DNA from: Thermoplasma sp.
Lineage (GTDB): Archaea; Thermoplasmatota; Thermoplasmata; Thermoplasmatales; Thermoplasmataceae
Direction of reading: 5' to 3'
NCBI RefSeq assembly: GCF_008709555.1
Contig: NZ_VYIJ01000008.1
Location: 1 to 60,966 of the forward strand
DNA length: 60,966 nt
Below the pieces are notes generated by a model. That model saw nothing but the letters and a program-made list of their open reading frames with translations, had not been told where the DNA came from and made no database searches. Below, one piece after another: positions 34,330 to 42,664 of the stretch. The translations under genes were made by a program, and so were the position numbers. The first letter of the stretch is position 1. Each line of letters starts with the position of its first letter.

Positions 34330-36071
34330 TTCTTACCATCCCTCATTACCTCAAGCTGCGAGGAGACCTTCGCCTCTGCTGCCTGCTGCATCTTTTCCCC
34401 CAATTCCACGCCCTCGCCATACACGAACCTCTTTCCCCTGAATGCGGATAGCAGCGCAGCGATCACAAGTATGCCGGCTCCGGCATAGAAGGATGCGTGG
34501 AGCGCCTTCATGAACGCAGGTGCTAGGGCCAGCGGAAACCAGTGCGTACCCTCAAGTATCGCGAGCGATGATGGACTTATCAGCGATGAAAACGACGACG
34601 GCAGAAGTCCAAGTATCGTTGCCATCGGGTTGTAGCCAAGGAATGCTGAGAAGAGGGCTGATGTTGCGGGTATTTTATCGAAGACAGGTATCAGGACAGA
34701 GGCACCTGCGGCCGCAAGAGCCGTGTTGAAGGAAGAGGCAAGATAGGAAGTAAGCGTTATCAGGACTATGGAGAAGAAAATACCCATGCTAGCTGTCTGG
34801 CCGGTGTTCTGCAACGTAGCCCTCATCCCCGACCCTGTGCCACGGTAGTGAGGCGGCAGTGAGTTCATCACTGCTGTTATGTTTGGCGCTCCGAAGAGAC
34901 CCATGCCTGATCCCATCATGAAGAGGGTTGCGGCAAAGGGCGGATAGCTGAAATTGTACGGGAAGAGGGTCAGCAGTATGAACGCAACCGCGCTGACACT
35001 CATACCGAGTGTGGTCAGGAATCTAGCTCCAATCTTATCTGACAGGGCACCACTTATCGGACCGAATAGCACGAATCCAGCCATCATCGGTATCGTGTAT
35101 ATACCTGCCCAGAACGGAACGGAGGCGTAGGAATAGCCATGGAGTGGCAGCCATATTCCCTGCAGCAGTATGATGACCATGAACATGACACCTCCCATCC
35201 CCATCGACTGGAAGAATCCGGCGAAGTTGCCGAAGGTGAAACCCCTGTACCTGAAGAGATGCATGTTGAACATTGGCTGATCCACGTGCAGCTCTATGAA
35301 TGGAAAGGCAACAAGCATCGCAGCACCGGAGATCATAGAAGCGAGTACCCATGGGTTAGTCCAGCCCATGCTTGAAGACCCGTATGGCATAAGACCATAC
35401 GTTATACCTATGAGTATCAATGTTAGGCCCGCAGCGAACGTCACATTTCCCGGCACATCGATCTTCTCATCTTTCCTCCTCACAGACTGATCCTTTAGCT
35501 TCAGGTATGACCATATGGTGCCAAGGGCACCGACCGGAACGCTCACCAGGAAAACGTAGCGCCAGTTAATCGTGGCGAGGATTCCACCCAGTATCAGGCC
35601 TATCAGCGATCCAGCGAGACCGGCGATCTGGTTTATACCCATGGCCTTTCCCCTCTCATTGGACGGGAAGGCATCCGTTATTATTGCTGCGGAATTCGCA
35701 AATAAAAATGAAGCACCGATGGCCTGTATCATCCTGAACACTATCAGGTAGAAGGCGGCCGATGTACCATGGCCGGGCGTTAGAAAGAGCAGTATTGATC
35801 CGACCGTGAATATGGCGAAACCAAAGTTGAAAAGACGAACCCTCCCGTAAATATCCGAGAGCCTGCCGACGGTCACCAGCAGCACAGCGGTGACAACCAT
35901 ATAGCCCATCAGTATCCAGAGCAGGTACTGGAACGATGATGGCAGGAATGGGTTCAGATGTATACCCCTGAATATTGCTGGGAGGGATATCATCATTATT
36001 GTACCATTTATTGAAGCCATTAGGACCCCAATGGTTGTGTTGGAAAGTGCAACCCACTTGTACTGAACCAT
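34326..36071 (-). CDS. MFS multidrug efflux transporter, DHA2 (14-TM) family
   Basis: This 581-residue membrane transporter is longer than 12-TM MFS carriers and has about 14 hydrophobic segments. [18 protein letters not shown] is the DHA2 first helix, [13 protein letters not shown] the conserved loop 2-3, and [14 protein letters not shown] the second-half copy. It likely exports toxic organics with the proton gradient. The TATA-like tatttataat lies about 24 bases before the ATG (leaderless). It heads an operon with its MarR regulator. Confidence 0.92.
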   Translation of the reverse strand: MVQYKWVALSNTTIGVLMASINGTIMMISLPAIFRGIHLNPFLPSSFQYLLWILMGYMVVTAVLLVTVGRLSDIYGRVRLFNFGFAIFTVGSILLFLTPGHGTSAAFYLIVFRMIQAIGASFLFANSAAIITDAFPSNERGKAMGINQIAGLAGSLIGLILGGILATINWRYVFLVSVPVGALGTIWSYLKLKDQSVRRKDEKIDVPGNVTFAAGLTLILIGITYGLMPYGSSSMGWTNPWVLASMISGAAMLVAFPFIELHVDQPMFNMHLFRYRGFTFGNFAGFFQSMGMGGVMFMVIILLQGIWLPLHGYSYASVPFWAGIYTIPMMAGFVLFGPISGALSDKIGARFLTTLGMSVSAVAFILLTLFPYNFSYPPFAATLFMMGSGMGLFGAPNITAVMNSLPPHYRGTGSGMRATLQNTGQTASMGIFFSIVLITLTSYLASSFNTALAAAGASVLIPVFDKIPATSALFSAFLGYNPMATILGLLPSSFSSLISPSSLAILEGTHWFPLALAPAFMKALHASFYAGAGILVIAALLSAFRGKRFVYGEGVELGEKMQQAAEAKVSSQLEVMRDGKK

Positions 36072-36106
36072 GAGGGTGAATTGAGAGCCATTATAAATAC
36101 TTAATC

Positions 36107-36132
36107 AATTAATTATTTGCTAATTAATTATT
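36107..36132. promoter_or_regulatory. Tandem AATTAATTATT repeats between divergent promoters
   Basis: The 11-mer AATTAATTATT occurs at 36107-36117 and 36122-36132, a 15-base period, and each copy has a palindromic AATTAATT core. The repeats sit between the TATA boxes of the efflux operon (about 36090-36100, minus strand) and of the surface protein gene (36141-36147). They are a plausible MarR operator; binding is not shown. Confidence 0.5.
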
Positions 36133-36140
36133 GGAAAACA

Positions 36141-36147
36141 TTTTATA
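36141..36147 (+). promoter_or_regulatory. TATA box of the surface protein gene
   Basis: The TATA box ttttata lies 21-27 bases before the ATG at 36168, giving a leaderless start and excluding the earlier in-frame TTG. Confidence 0.55.
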
Positions 36148-36167
36148 TGTATATTAAATTCAGGCTT

Positions 36168-36689
36168 ATGCTTTCAAAAAGTGCAAGCATAGCCATAAGC
36201 GTTGTCGCCCTAATAATATTTGTGGGCCTGGCATACGAAGTCACAGGCCATTCATCATCATCAACCTCGGTAAGCATATCTGGAAGCATGACCGTAAAGC
36301 CGGATCTGACTCCACCTTTGCAGATTAAGGCTAACAATACAACGTATCCAGTCTACTTCTTAACTCCTGGCACGAAGAGCATAGAGCTGAACTTCACCTT
36401 AAACTCAACAACCGATCCCGTCTACGTATACGATATAGCTCCGCTGAATAAGAACGCCTATCTGTGGCAAAACATAACCTACTTCAACACAACCGGAAAC
36501 TACTTGGAGATAACAAATGCCACACAGGCTCCACAGATTTACAGCGTAACCTTGTATGTGAATACGTCTCTGATAAGCTCCATGGAGCCTGACACGCCCT
36601 ACGCAGACACAATACTGTTCATTTCAGCAGGCGGTACGTCCAGCTATTTCGTCATACTGCTTATGGTGCCGGGCGAAGGACCACTTTGA
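36168..36689 (+). CDS. Secreted/surface-anchored protein with many N-glycosylation sequons
   Basis: The 173 residues have an N-terminal hydrophobic anchor (SIAISVVALIIFVGLAYEV), a Ser-rich spacer and then a beta-type domain. At least seven N-x-S/T sequons (NNT, NFT, NST, NIT, NTT, NAT, NTS) lie within about 110 residues, suggesting dense glycosylation on the cell surface. No catalytic motif or family is recognised. It is divergent from the MFS/MarR efflux operon and shares its regulatory gap, so co-regulation is possible. The C-terminus has a second hydrophobic patch (SSYFVILLMVPG). Confidence 0.65.
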   Translation: MLSKSASIAISVVALIIFVGLAYEVTGHSSSSTSVSISGSMTVKPDLTPPLQIKANNTTYPVYFLTPGTKSIELNFTLNSTTDPVYVYDIAPLNKNAYLWQNITYFNTTGNYLEITNATQAPQIYSVTLYVNTSLISSMEPDTPYADTILFISAGGTSSYFVILLMVPGEGPL

Positions 36690-37105
36690 GGCATGAACAT
36701 TGAATATAACAAGAAGCCCAGCTTGTCCAAAGAAAAGCGGTTTGGCCATCGAGGATAATACCTATTTCCCTATACATTAACAATATCTATTATTGAAATT
36801 TGATCTCTTATGGATACTTAAGGATTCTAAAACTATCCCGTATTTTTTAACGTTAACATCGCAAAACGAAAGGACATATCGTATACTGTTTCCATACATG
36901 ATTATAGTATTCATCCGATCTGGAAGCATTAAGAGTCCAGTGGCCATGGCATAATTGACACCGCATGTCGTGCACAATGGTGAATAAGGCCGCATAAATG
37001 TTCATGAAAATACCAGAATTTATGCCCTCGTCTATTCATCCAATCTGAATATTTATGTCAAATAATAACAGTTAACTTTTTATATATGTACAAATTTTAT
37101 TATCA
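36690..37105. other. 416-base gap without a convincing gene
   Basis: Minus-strand frames of 50-72 codons exist here but have Cys/Met/His-rich, unconvincing composition. A perfect 10-base palindrome TTAACGTTAA is at 36847-36856, recalling the TTAACG/CGTTAA dyad at 18251. The TATA box tttttatata at 37077-37086 belongs to the gene at 37106. No tRNA is seen. Confidence 0.6.
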
Positions 37106-37504
37106 ATGCCAGAACGCTTTGTGGAAATGATCAGGGATGATAACGGCAGAATGGTTGTCAGGATACCCGTAGAAACTGCGAGCTATGCAAATCTGCAGGG
37201 AAGTGGAGATGAGTACCTGCTCATCCATCTGGTGAAGGTATTCGATCCTCAGCTGAAACTACCAACACATAGCATCAACGAGAAGGCCATTTGCAGGACC
37301 GTGACCTTTAAGGACAGGAGAGGCTATGATCACCTAGGGCTAGAAATCCCAAAGGAACTTGTAAATGACTACAGCATAAAGGCAGGAGAATACATAGAGG
37401 CTGTGATAGAGCATGCCGTGCTCAGAGATAAGATCGCTGCGGTTTATCCCAATCTAGAGATACTAAATCAGTACCCATATTGGTGGAGAAAGATCGGCCA
37501 GTGA
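37106..37504 (+). CDS. Hypothetical protein, possible AbrB-like fold
   Basis: The 132 residues contain two similar halves, each a short strand-turn run. The second (GLEIPKELVNDYSIKAGEYIEAVIE) resembles the swapped-hairpin AbrB/SpoVT pattern of strand, Pro-Lys-Glu-Leu, then GxYIEV. If so, it could bind DNA, but this is a weak pattern match. The TATA box at 37077-37086 places a leaderless start at this ATG. No close neighbour suggests a role. Confidence 0.6.
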   Translation: MPERFVEMIRDDNGRMVVRIPVETASYANLQGSGDEYLLIHLVKVFDPQLKLPTHSINEKAICRTVTFKDRRGYDHLGLEIPKELVNDYSIKAGEYIEAVIEHAVLRDKIAAVYPNLEILNQYPYWWRKIGQ

Positions 37505-37557
37505 TATCATATCAGTCAAGATCTTCGGCCGCATTATAACTGAAGACAAATATATCA

Positions 37558-38082
37558 TCACTCAACCTGGTCTATCGCCGAATCTATCCGCAGAATCTCG
37601 AATGAAACCTTTGATGCGTTTATGGCATCCATCACGCTCTTTTCACGATCCGTCATCCTCGCATTGCCGGTTTTAACCTCGATAAAAACTATGGAGTCTA
37701 TGCGGCCTGAATCCAGCCCGTTGAAAACGATGAGATCTATGGGTGTGCCTATGAACCTCACGTCCTTGGGATTATACTTGAAGTTTGGAAAGAAGGGGGC
37801 AAGCTGCTCCGAAATCTTTCCTACGACGACTTCCCTGCTTTTCTGAACTGATTCTTTCCTCGCCTCCTCTATGCGCTTATCCAGCTCCTCCTTCATCTTC
37901 TGCGCCTCATCGCGCATGGCCATGGCATCATTTATGGTACGCGTTGCATTCTGCAGGGTCGTCTGTATTTCAGCATCCTTGGCTGCAAGTTTCCTCTGAA
38001 GCGACCTGGCCTCTAGATAGAGCAAGATGATGACGATTAGAAGAATTAGCGTAAGAACGCCAAAAAATATCAATACGGACAT
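37558..38082 (-). CDS. Membrane-anchored Holliday junction resolvase-related endonuclease (Endonuc_Holl)
   Basis: The 174 residues comprise an N-terminal membrane helix (LIFFGVLTLILLIVIILL), a coiled coil of about 60 residues rich in Glu, Lys and Arg, then a restriction-endonuclease-like core. The core holds IDLIVFNGL and SIVFIEVKTGNARMT, the Asp...Glu-x-Lys metal site of the PD-(D/E)xK fold. The same arrangement is seen in the archaeal family annotated as related to Holliday junction resolvases. It is probably anchored in the membrane with the nuclease inside the cell; the DNA substrate is unknown. Confidence 0.8.
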   Translation of the reverse strand: MSVLIFFGVLTLILLIVIILLYLEARSLQRKLAAKDAEIQTTLQNATRTINDAMAMRDEAQKMKEELDKRIEEARKESVQKSREVVVGKISEQLAPFFPNFKYNPKDVRFIGTPIDLIVFNGLDSGRIDSIVFIEVKTGNARMTDREKSVMDAINASKVSFEILRIDSAIDQVE

Positions 38083-38149
38083 ATCTGTCCATAGTTTACA
38101 TCTGAATTTATAGGTATCGCCTGAGCGGCCTCATCGAACGATATGCATT

Positions 38150-39409
38150 TCACCTTTTCTTTCGTATCTCATCGAGTATCCTCTGGGCATTGGTCATGGA
38201 TATGTTCTTCTCCTCTATCATCCTTGAAACCACCTGATCGATCTCATCACCCACGGCGCCAATGGATATGGCTATGTTCCTTGAGTGAAGCTCCATGTGC
38301 CCCCTCTGGATCCCTTCGGTGGCCAATGCTCGCAGAGCTGCGAAGTTCTGAGCCAGCCCAACAGCAGCAAGCACGCCGGAAAATTCCCTTGCATCCCTTA
38401 CACCGAGGATCTTCATTGCTATCCTTGCCTTGTCTATGCTTCTTGTTGTACCCCCTACGGTTCCAACTGCTATTGGTATCTCTATGCTTCCAACGAGATC
38501 TCCATTCTTATCCTTTTCATATCTGGCCAGCGGGCCATAGCCATACATTGCTACATAGGAATGAGCGTTTGCCTCCGCGGATCTCCAGTCATTCATCGTG
38601 GCGATCAGAACCGCATCTACCCCATTCATTATGCCCTTGTTATTAGTTGCTGCTCGGTAGATATCCACTGCAGCCATATGATAGGCATCCATTATGCTAT
38701 CCACAGCCTCCTCGCCTATAACCTCCTTCGGAAATACGGCCGATGCATATGCTATCCTGTTCTTTGTCAGGTTGCTCAGTATCCTGAGGTTGACACGGCC
38801 TCCCGTTATCCTTGCTATCTCCGGTGCTATGTACTCGCACATGCTGTTTATCACGTTTGCCCCCATGGCGTCCCGCACGTCCACTATCAGATGCACGATC
38901 ATCATCCTGTACGGATACTCGAATATCTGAACCTCGATATCCTTCGCGCCAGCATTCATGGAGGACAGCGTTTTGCTCCTGGTATTGGCCATCTCTATGA
39001 TCCTCTGCTTTGATTCAAGTAAAGCAATCTTAGCACTGTATGGAGCCGGAACATCAAGAACCTGTATCTCCCCGATCATTATCGGATCCGTGGCAAAGGC
39101 CCTGAATCCACCCCTCTTCCTGGCCACCTTTGCTGCGTTAGATGCTGCAGCCACCACAGATGGCTCTTCGATGGCCATCGGTATGAGATAATCCCTATCA
39201 TTTATCCTGAAATTCACAGCTATGCCCATGGGCATCTCTATCGTCGTTATGACGTTCTCTATTATCTTGTCCGCCTTCTCTATGGGCAGCGAACCGTTCT
39301 TCTTTAGTATCGATATTTCATCGTCGGTCAGATCGGAGAACTCCTTCACAAACTGTATTCGTTCGTCCACCGACAGCTTGTAAAATCCAGATACATCCGA
39401 GGTCTTCAT
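38150..39409 (-). CDS. hmgA: HMG-CoA reductase, class II
   Basis: The 419-residue enzyme makes mevalonate from HMG-CoA for archaeal isoprenoid lipids. The catalytic Glu is in EEPSVVAAAS, the Asp/Asn region in TMNDWRSAEANAHS, a Gly-rich GTVGG follows, and the late His is in GHMELHSRNIA. The motifs and length are those of the short class II type (as in Pseudomonas mevalonii) rather than class I of most archaea, consistent with a transfer from bacteria in the Thermoplasmatales/Archaeoglobus group. Class II enzymes from bacteria often use NADH. Confidence 0.94.
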   Translation of the reverse strand: MKTSDVSGFYKLSVDERIQFVKEFSDLTDDEISILKKNGSLPIEKADKIIENVITTIEMPMGIAVNFRINDRDYLIPMAIEEPSVVAAASNAAKVARKRGGFRAFATDPIMIGEIQVLDVPAPYSAKIALLESKQRIIEMANTRSKTLSSMNAGAKDIEVQIFEYPYRMMIVHLIVDVRDAMGANVINSMCEYIAPEIARITGGRVNLRILSNLTKNRIAYASAVFPKEVIGEEAVDSIMDAYHMAAVDIYRAATNNKGIMNGVDAVLIATMNDWRSAEANAHSYVAMYGYGPLARYEKDKNGDLVGSIEIPIAVGTVGGTTRSIDKARIAMKILGVRDAREFSGVLAAVGLAQNFAALRALATEGIQRGHMELHSRNIAISIGAVGDEIDQVVSRMIEEKNISMTNAQRILDEIRKKR

Positions 39410-39549
39410 GAATATTGATATTCAAATGCTATAAAAGAATGTCGGGGAACCATCTCCTCCGATGATAGGGAACCATGATTCCATCATATTTGCTCTACAT
39501 ATCTATGACGGTATACAACCACATAATGATGTGATATTTTGCCGGCCAA

Positions 39550-40767
39550 TCAGTTGGGTATCGTCACGGATCTTTGACGTCTTATTGCTATTCCATTTCT
39601 GATTGATTCATAGGATATGTAGGCCATCGGTGCGATCATCACCAGCATCGCGATTCGGATTGTGGCTATCTGTGCTATGTATCCAAACGCGGCCGGAAGC
39701 GCGAGGTTCAGTATGTTGAATATTATATTGAAAGTCGCAAATGCTATGGATACCTCCGATTTCTGAACCGAGGACGAGACGCTCATGGTGGCGATGGGAT
39801 ATATGGAACCATGCGGGAATCCCAGGAGTACCATGGAAAAGACGAATTCTAATGGATTCCTGCTCAGCGTCAGGGCTATGAATCCCGCGATTGTGAAAGC
39901 CAGTGAGACGAACATCAGCCTGTACCTGTTTTCAGGAGGCCTGAATGACATAGCCAGCCGTGTTATCATCGAAACAAAGAAGAAGGAGGTCAGCGCATAG
40001 AAGAAAAGTGCCGGTGAAAGGCCGGAGTAATATTTAGCGATGAGGCTTCCGTACGTCATGATTATCACAAACGGGAAGGAATAGGTCAGGTTGCCGAAGA
40101 ATCCAAAGTTGAAACCGCTGTTCCTGAAGAGCTTCGGTATTGTCCTGATTATTGTCGAGGTGGATATGCTCCTCCTCTGGTTTCCGTCGTCTATCTTCAG
40201 CCTTGCTGCCAGTACCATCATCAGCAGTGCGGAAACCAGGGGCACAGGGAAGAAATAAATGAACAAATCCCTCACAGATACGGATATGGATGAAAGAAGG
40301 AAGCCCTGCATGAAAGTACCCGCTATCAGGCTTATGGATAGCGCGGACGTATAGAAACCGAGGACATTGTCTCTTATATCCTCATATGCAAGGGATATGA
40401 GTGTGAGCAGGAGCGGTGGGACGAGCCCCATCGATAGACCATCGACTGCAGCTATGGCCGCAACCTCCCATATATTCCTGGCGAGATAGAACAGAGGCAG
40501 CGAAATTGCCATCACAAACAGGGATGCCGCTATCGAAATCGATATCCTCGAGGCCCTTATCCTGCCATTGAGGAACAGGTTCGCCAAGAGGCCAGTAACG
40601 GCATACATCACAACAGGAAGCGCGGTAAGAAACGTAGATGCCAGCAGGGTGAACTTTGCCAGTACCGGTATCGACGTCATGAGCATGTTTGTGGTCATCC
40701 TCATGGTGAACGTAACGGCAAGTATGAGCAGTATTGAAATTACAGCAGACTTTGAGAATTTTGACAT
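39550..40767 (-). CDS. MFS transporter
   Basis: This is a 12-segment major facilitator protein of 405 residues starting MSKFSKSAVISILLILAV. In-frame upstream codons to 40890 give a hydrophilic, unlikely extension, and the TATA-like ctatattttt near 40800 suits the start at 40767. The loop between helices 2 and 3 is GLLANLFLNGRIRA, a divergent MFS motif. The transported substrate is unknown. It stands alone, divergent from pyrD. Confidence 0.85.
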   Translation of the reverse strand: MSKFSKSAVISILLILAVTFTMRMTTNMLMTSIPVLAKFTLLASTFLTALPVVMYAVTGLLANLFLNGRIRASRISISIAASLFVMAISLPLFYLARNIWEVAAIAAVDGLSMGLVPPLLLTLISLAYEDIRDNVLGFYTSALSISLIAGTFMQGFLLSSISVSVRDLFIYFFPVPLVSALLMMVLAARLKIDDGNQRRSISTSTIIRTIPKLFRNSGFNFGFFGNLTYSFPFVIIMTYGSLIAKYYSGLSPALFFYALTSFFFVSMITRLAMSFRPPENRYRLMFVSLAFTIAGFIALTLSRNPLEFVFSMVLLGFPHGSIYPIATMSVSSSVQKSEVSIAFATFNIIFNILNLALPAAFGYIAQIATIRIAMLVMIAPMAYISYESIRNGIAIRRQRSVTIPN

Positions 40768-40961
40768 ATTTGCGATCCCGGGTATTGCATCGTGAAAAAT
40801 ATAGTTTTCTCTTAAAATATTGATGTCTAAATATTTGTCCCTGGTTTGATTTATTTCAATTTTATCAGAGCTATCAGAATCCCATGTCAAATCTTTTCAT
40901 TCCGTCATTCTCATCGTGCTATAAGAAAAGCATTTAGATATGTGCATGCCGTAACCTCTTG

Positions 40962-41864
40962 ATGGCTGATCTGTCAACGTCAGTGGCAGGCATCAGGCTG
41001 GAAAATCCTCTGATGCTGGCGTCTGGAATCCTGGATGAGAATGGATACACAATGCTGGACGTAATTGCGAATGGGGCCGCAGCTGTTGTCACGAAGTCCA
41101 TAGGACTGGAGGAGAGGAACGGATATTCCGCGCCCATAATAGTGGAATATGGCGACAGCCTGATAAATGCGGTTGGTCTCTCAAATCCCGGAATAGACAA
41201 CTTCGCCGATGAGATTAGAATAGCAAAGAAGGCCGGCAGACCAGTTATAGGGAGCATATTTGCCTCTGATGCAGAATCCTTTACGAAGCTCGGCATGAAG
41301 ATGCAGGAATACGGATGCGATGCCGTAGAACTGAATCTCAGCTGCCCTCATGTGAAGGGTTTCGGACTCGAGGTGGGATCGGACCCTGATCTTGTTGAGG
41401 AGATCGTCACAGAACTGAAATCAAAGATAAAAGTACCTGTTTTCGCAAAGCTGAGTCCCAATGTATCCGATATGATAGAGATAGCAAAGGCCGCTGAGAA
41501 GGCAGACGCTTATGTTCTCATAAATACGGTTAAGGCTATGAAGATCGATATAAGGGCCAGGTCCCCGATCCTGACCAACGTATATGGCGGATTATCCGGC
41601 CCAGCCATTAAACCGGTCGGTATCAGGTACGTCTACGAAGTCAAGAAGGAGACAGGGAAAGAGATAATAGGCGTGGGCGGCATCACGACCTATGAGGACG
41701 CCATAGAATACATAATGGCAGGTGCCTCTGCTGTGCAGATCGGTACTGCACTTTACACGAAGGGCAAGTCCATTTTCCGCGATGTAGCCTCGAAGATGAA
41801 CACATTCATGGATGATGAGGGCTTCAGCCGCATACAGGACATGGTGGGGGTGGCAATAAGATGA
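40962..41864 (+). CDS. pyrD: Dihydroorotate dehydrogenase catalytic subunit (class 1B type)
   Basis: The 300-residue FMN-dependent TIM-barrel enzyme oxidises dihydroorotate to orotate in pyrimidine synthesis. NPLMLASGILDENGY, VGLSNPGIDNF, the ELNLSCPHVKG active-site loop and VGGITTYEDAIEYIMAGA are family segments. The overlapping pyrK gene indicates the NAD-linked heterotetrameric 1B form. The ATG at 40962 is chosen over a TTG one codon earlier; the TATA-like tttagata lies about 26 bases upstream. Confidence 0.95.
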   Translation: MADLSTSVAGIRLENPLMLASGILDENGYTMLDVIANGAAAVVTKSIGLEERNGYSAPIIVEYGDSLINAVGLSNPGIDNFADEIRIAKKAGRPVIGSIFASDAESFTKLGMKMQEYGCDAVELNLSCPHVKGFGLEVGSDPDLVEEIVTELKSKIKVPVFAKLSPNVSDMIEIAKAAEKADAYVLINTVKAMKIDIRARSPILTNVYGGLSGPAIKPVGIRYVYEVKKETGKEIIGVGGITTYEDAIEYIMAGASAVQIGTALYTKGKSIFRDVASKMNTFMDDEGFSRIQDMVGVAIR

Positions 41865-42613
41865 TCAAGATCGTTGCCGAGAAGGTCAGGGATGAGGCAA
41901 AGAACGTAAGAACGATCTTCTTCAGGTGGGATCAGGAGGTGAGGGCAGGACAGTTCATCATGGTATGGCTGCCAGGCCTTGGAGAGATCCCGATGTCCCT
42001 GTCCTACATTGGAACGCCGAAAGCGATAACCGTGAAGGCCTATGGCAGTGTCTCACAGGCACTTGTTGATATGCAGCCTGGGCAGGAATTCTATATAAGG
42101 GGCCCGTATGGGAATGGCTTCCAGATCGATCCTGGAAGGAAACTGTTGATAGGCGGCGGATCGGGTATGGCCTCCCTGCTTCCGATAGCAGATTCCGAGA
42201 CAGACGCGATCATATCCGCAAAAACCAAGGACGAGCTCATATTCACGGATCGCTTTCCAGAAAACAGGATCTTCATAGCCACGGATGATGGAAGTGCGGG
42301 CTTCCATGGGTTTCCTCATGAACTTCTGGATAAACTGGATGTATCCGTTTACAGAAAGATATATGTGTGTGGGCCTGAACCTATGCTGTACAGGGTAATG
42401 CAGAAACTCAGCGACCTGAATGCCAGCGCAGAATTCTCGCTTGAACGCACAATGAAGTGTGGTATCGGCATCTGTGACTCCTGTTCTGTTGGTGGCCTTC
42501 AGGTGTGCAAGCAGGGACCGGTGTTCACCATAGAACAGCTCAGGGGCAACCCAGAGTTTGGGATATCAAGAACAACGTATTCCGGCAAGAGGGTCTTCCT
42601 CAATATGAAATGA
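41861..42613 (+). CDS. pyrK: Dihydroorotate dehydrogenase electron transfer subunit
   Basis: This 250-residue ferredoxin-NADP reductase-like protein carries FAD and a [2Fe-2S] cluster. RAGQFIMVWLPG and IPMSLSYIG form the flavin site; LIGGGSGMASLLPIA is the pyridine-nucleotide site; CGIGICDSC plus a later Cys (LQVCKQGP) hold the cluster. It overlaps pyrD by 4 bases and passes electrons from PyrD to NAD. Confidence 0.94.
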   Translation: MIKIVAEKVRDEAKNVRTIFFRWDQEVRAGQFIMVWLPGLGEIPMSLSYIGTPKAITVKAYGSVSQALVDMQPGQEFYIRGPYGNGFQIDPGRKLLIGGGSGMASLLPIADSETDAIISAKTKDELIFTDRFPENRIFIATDDGSAGFHGFPHELLDKLDVSVYRKIYVCGPEPMLYRVMQKLSDLNASAEFSLERTMKCGIGICDSCSVGGLQVCKQGPVFTIEQLRGNPEFGISRTTYSGKRVFLNMK

Positions 42614-42664
42614 AATCTTGATCGAAGGAAGAAAGCTTTAATTCAAAACTGCAAATTGAGAGCT

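Noticed and set aside
36777-36995. 72-codon minus-strand frame in the 36690-37105 gap
   Set aside because: Composition is Cys/Met/Tyr-rich without structure, there is no ribosome binding site or promoter, and an equally long frame overlaps it.
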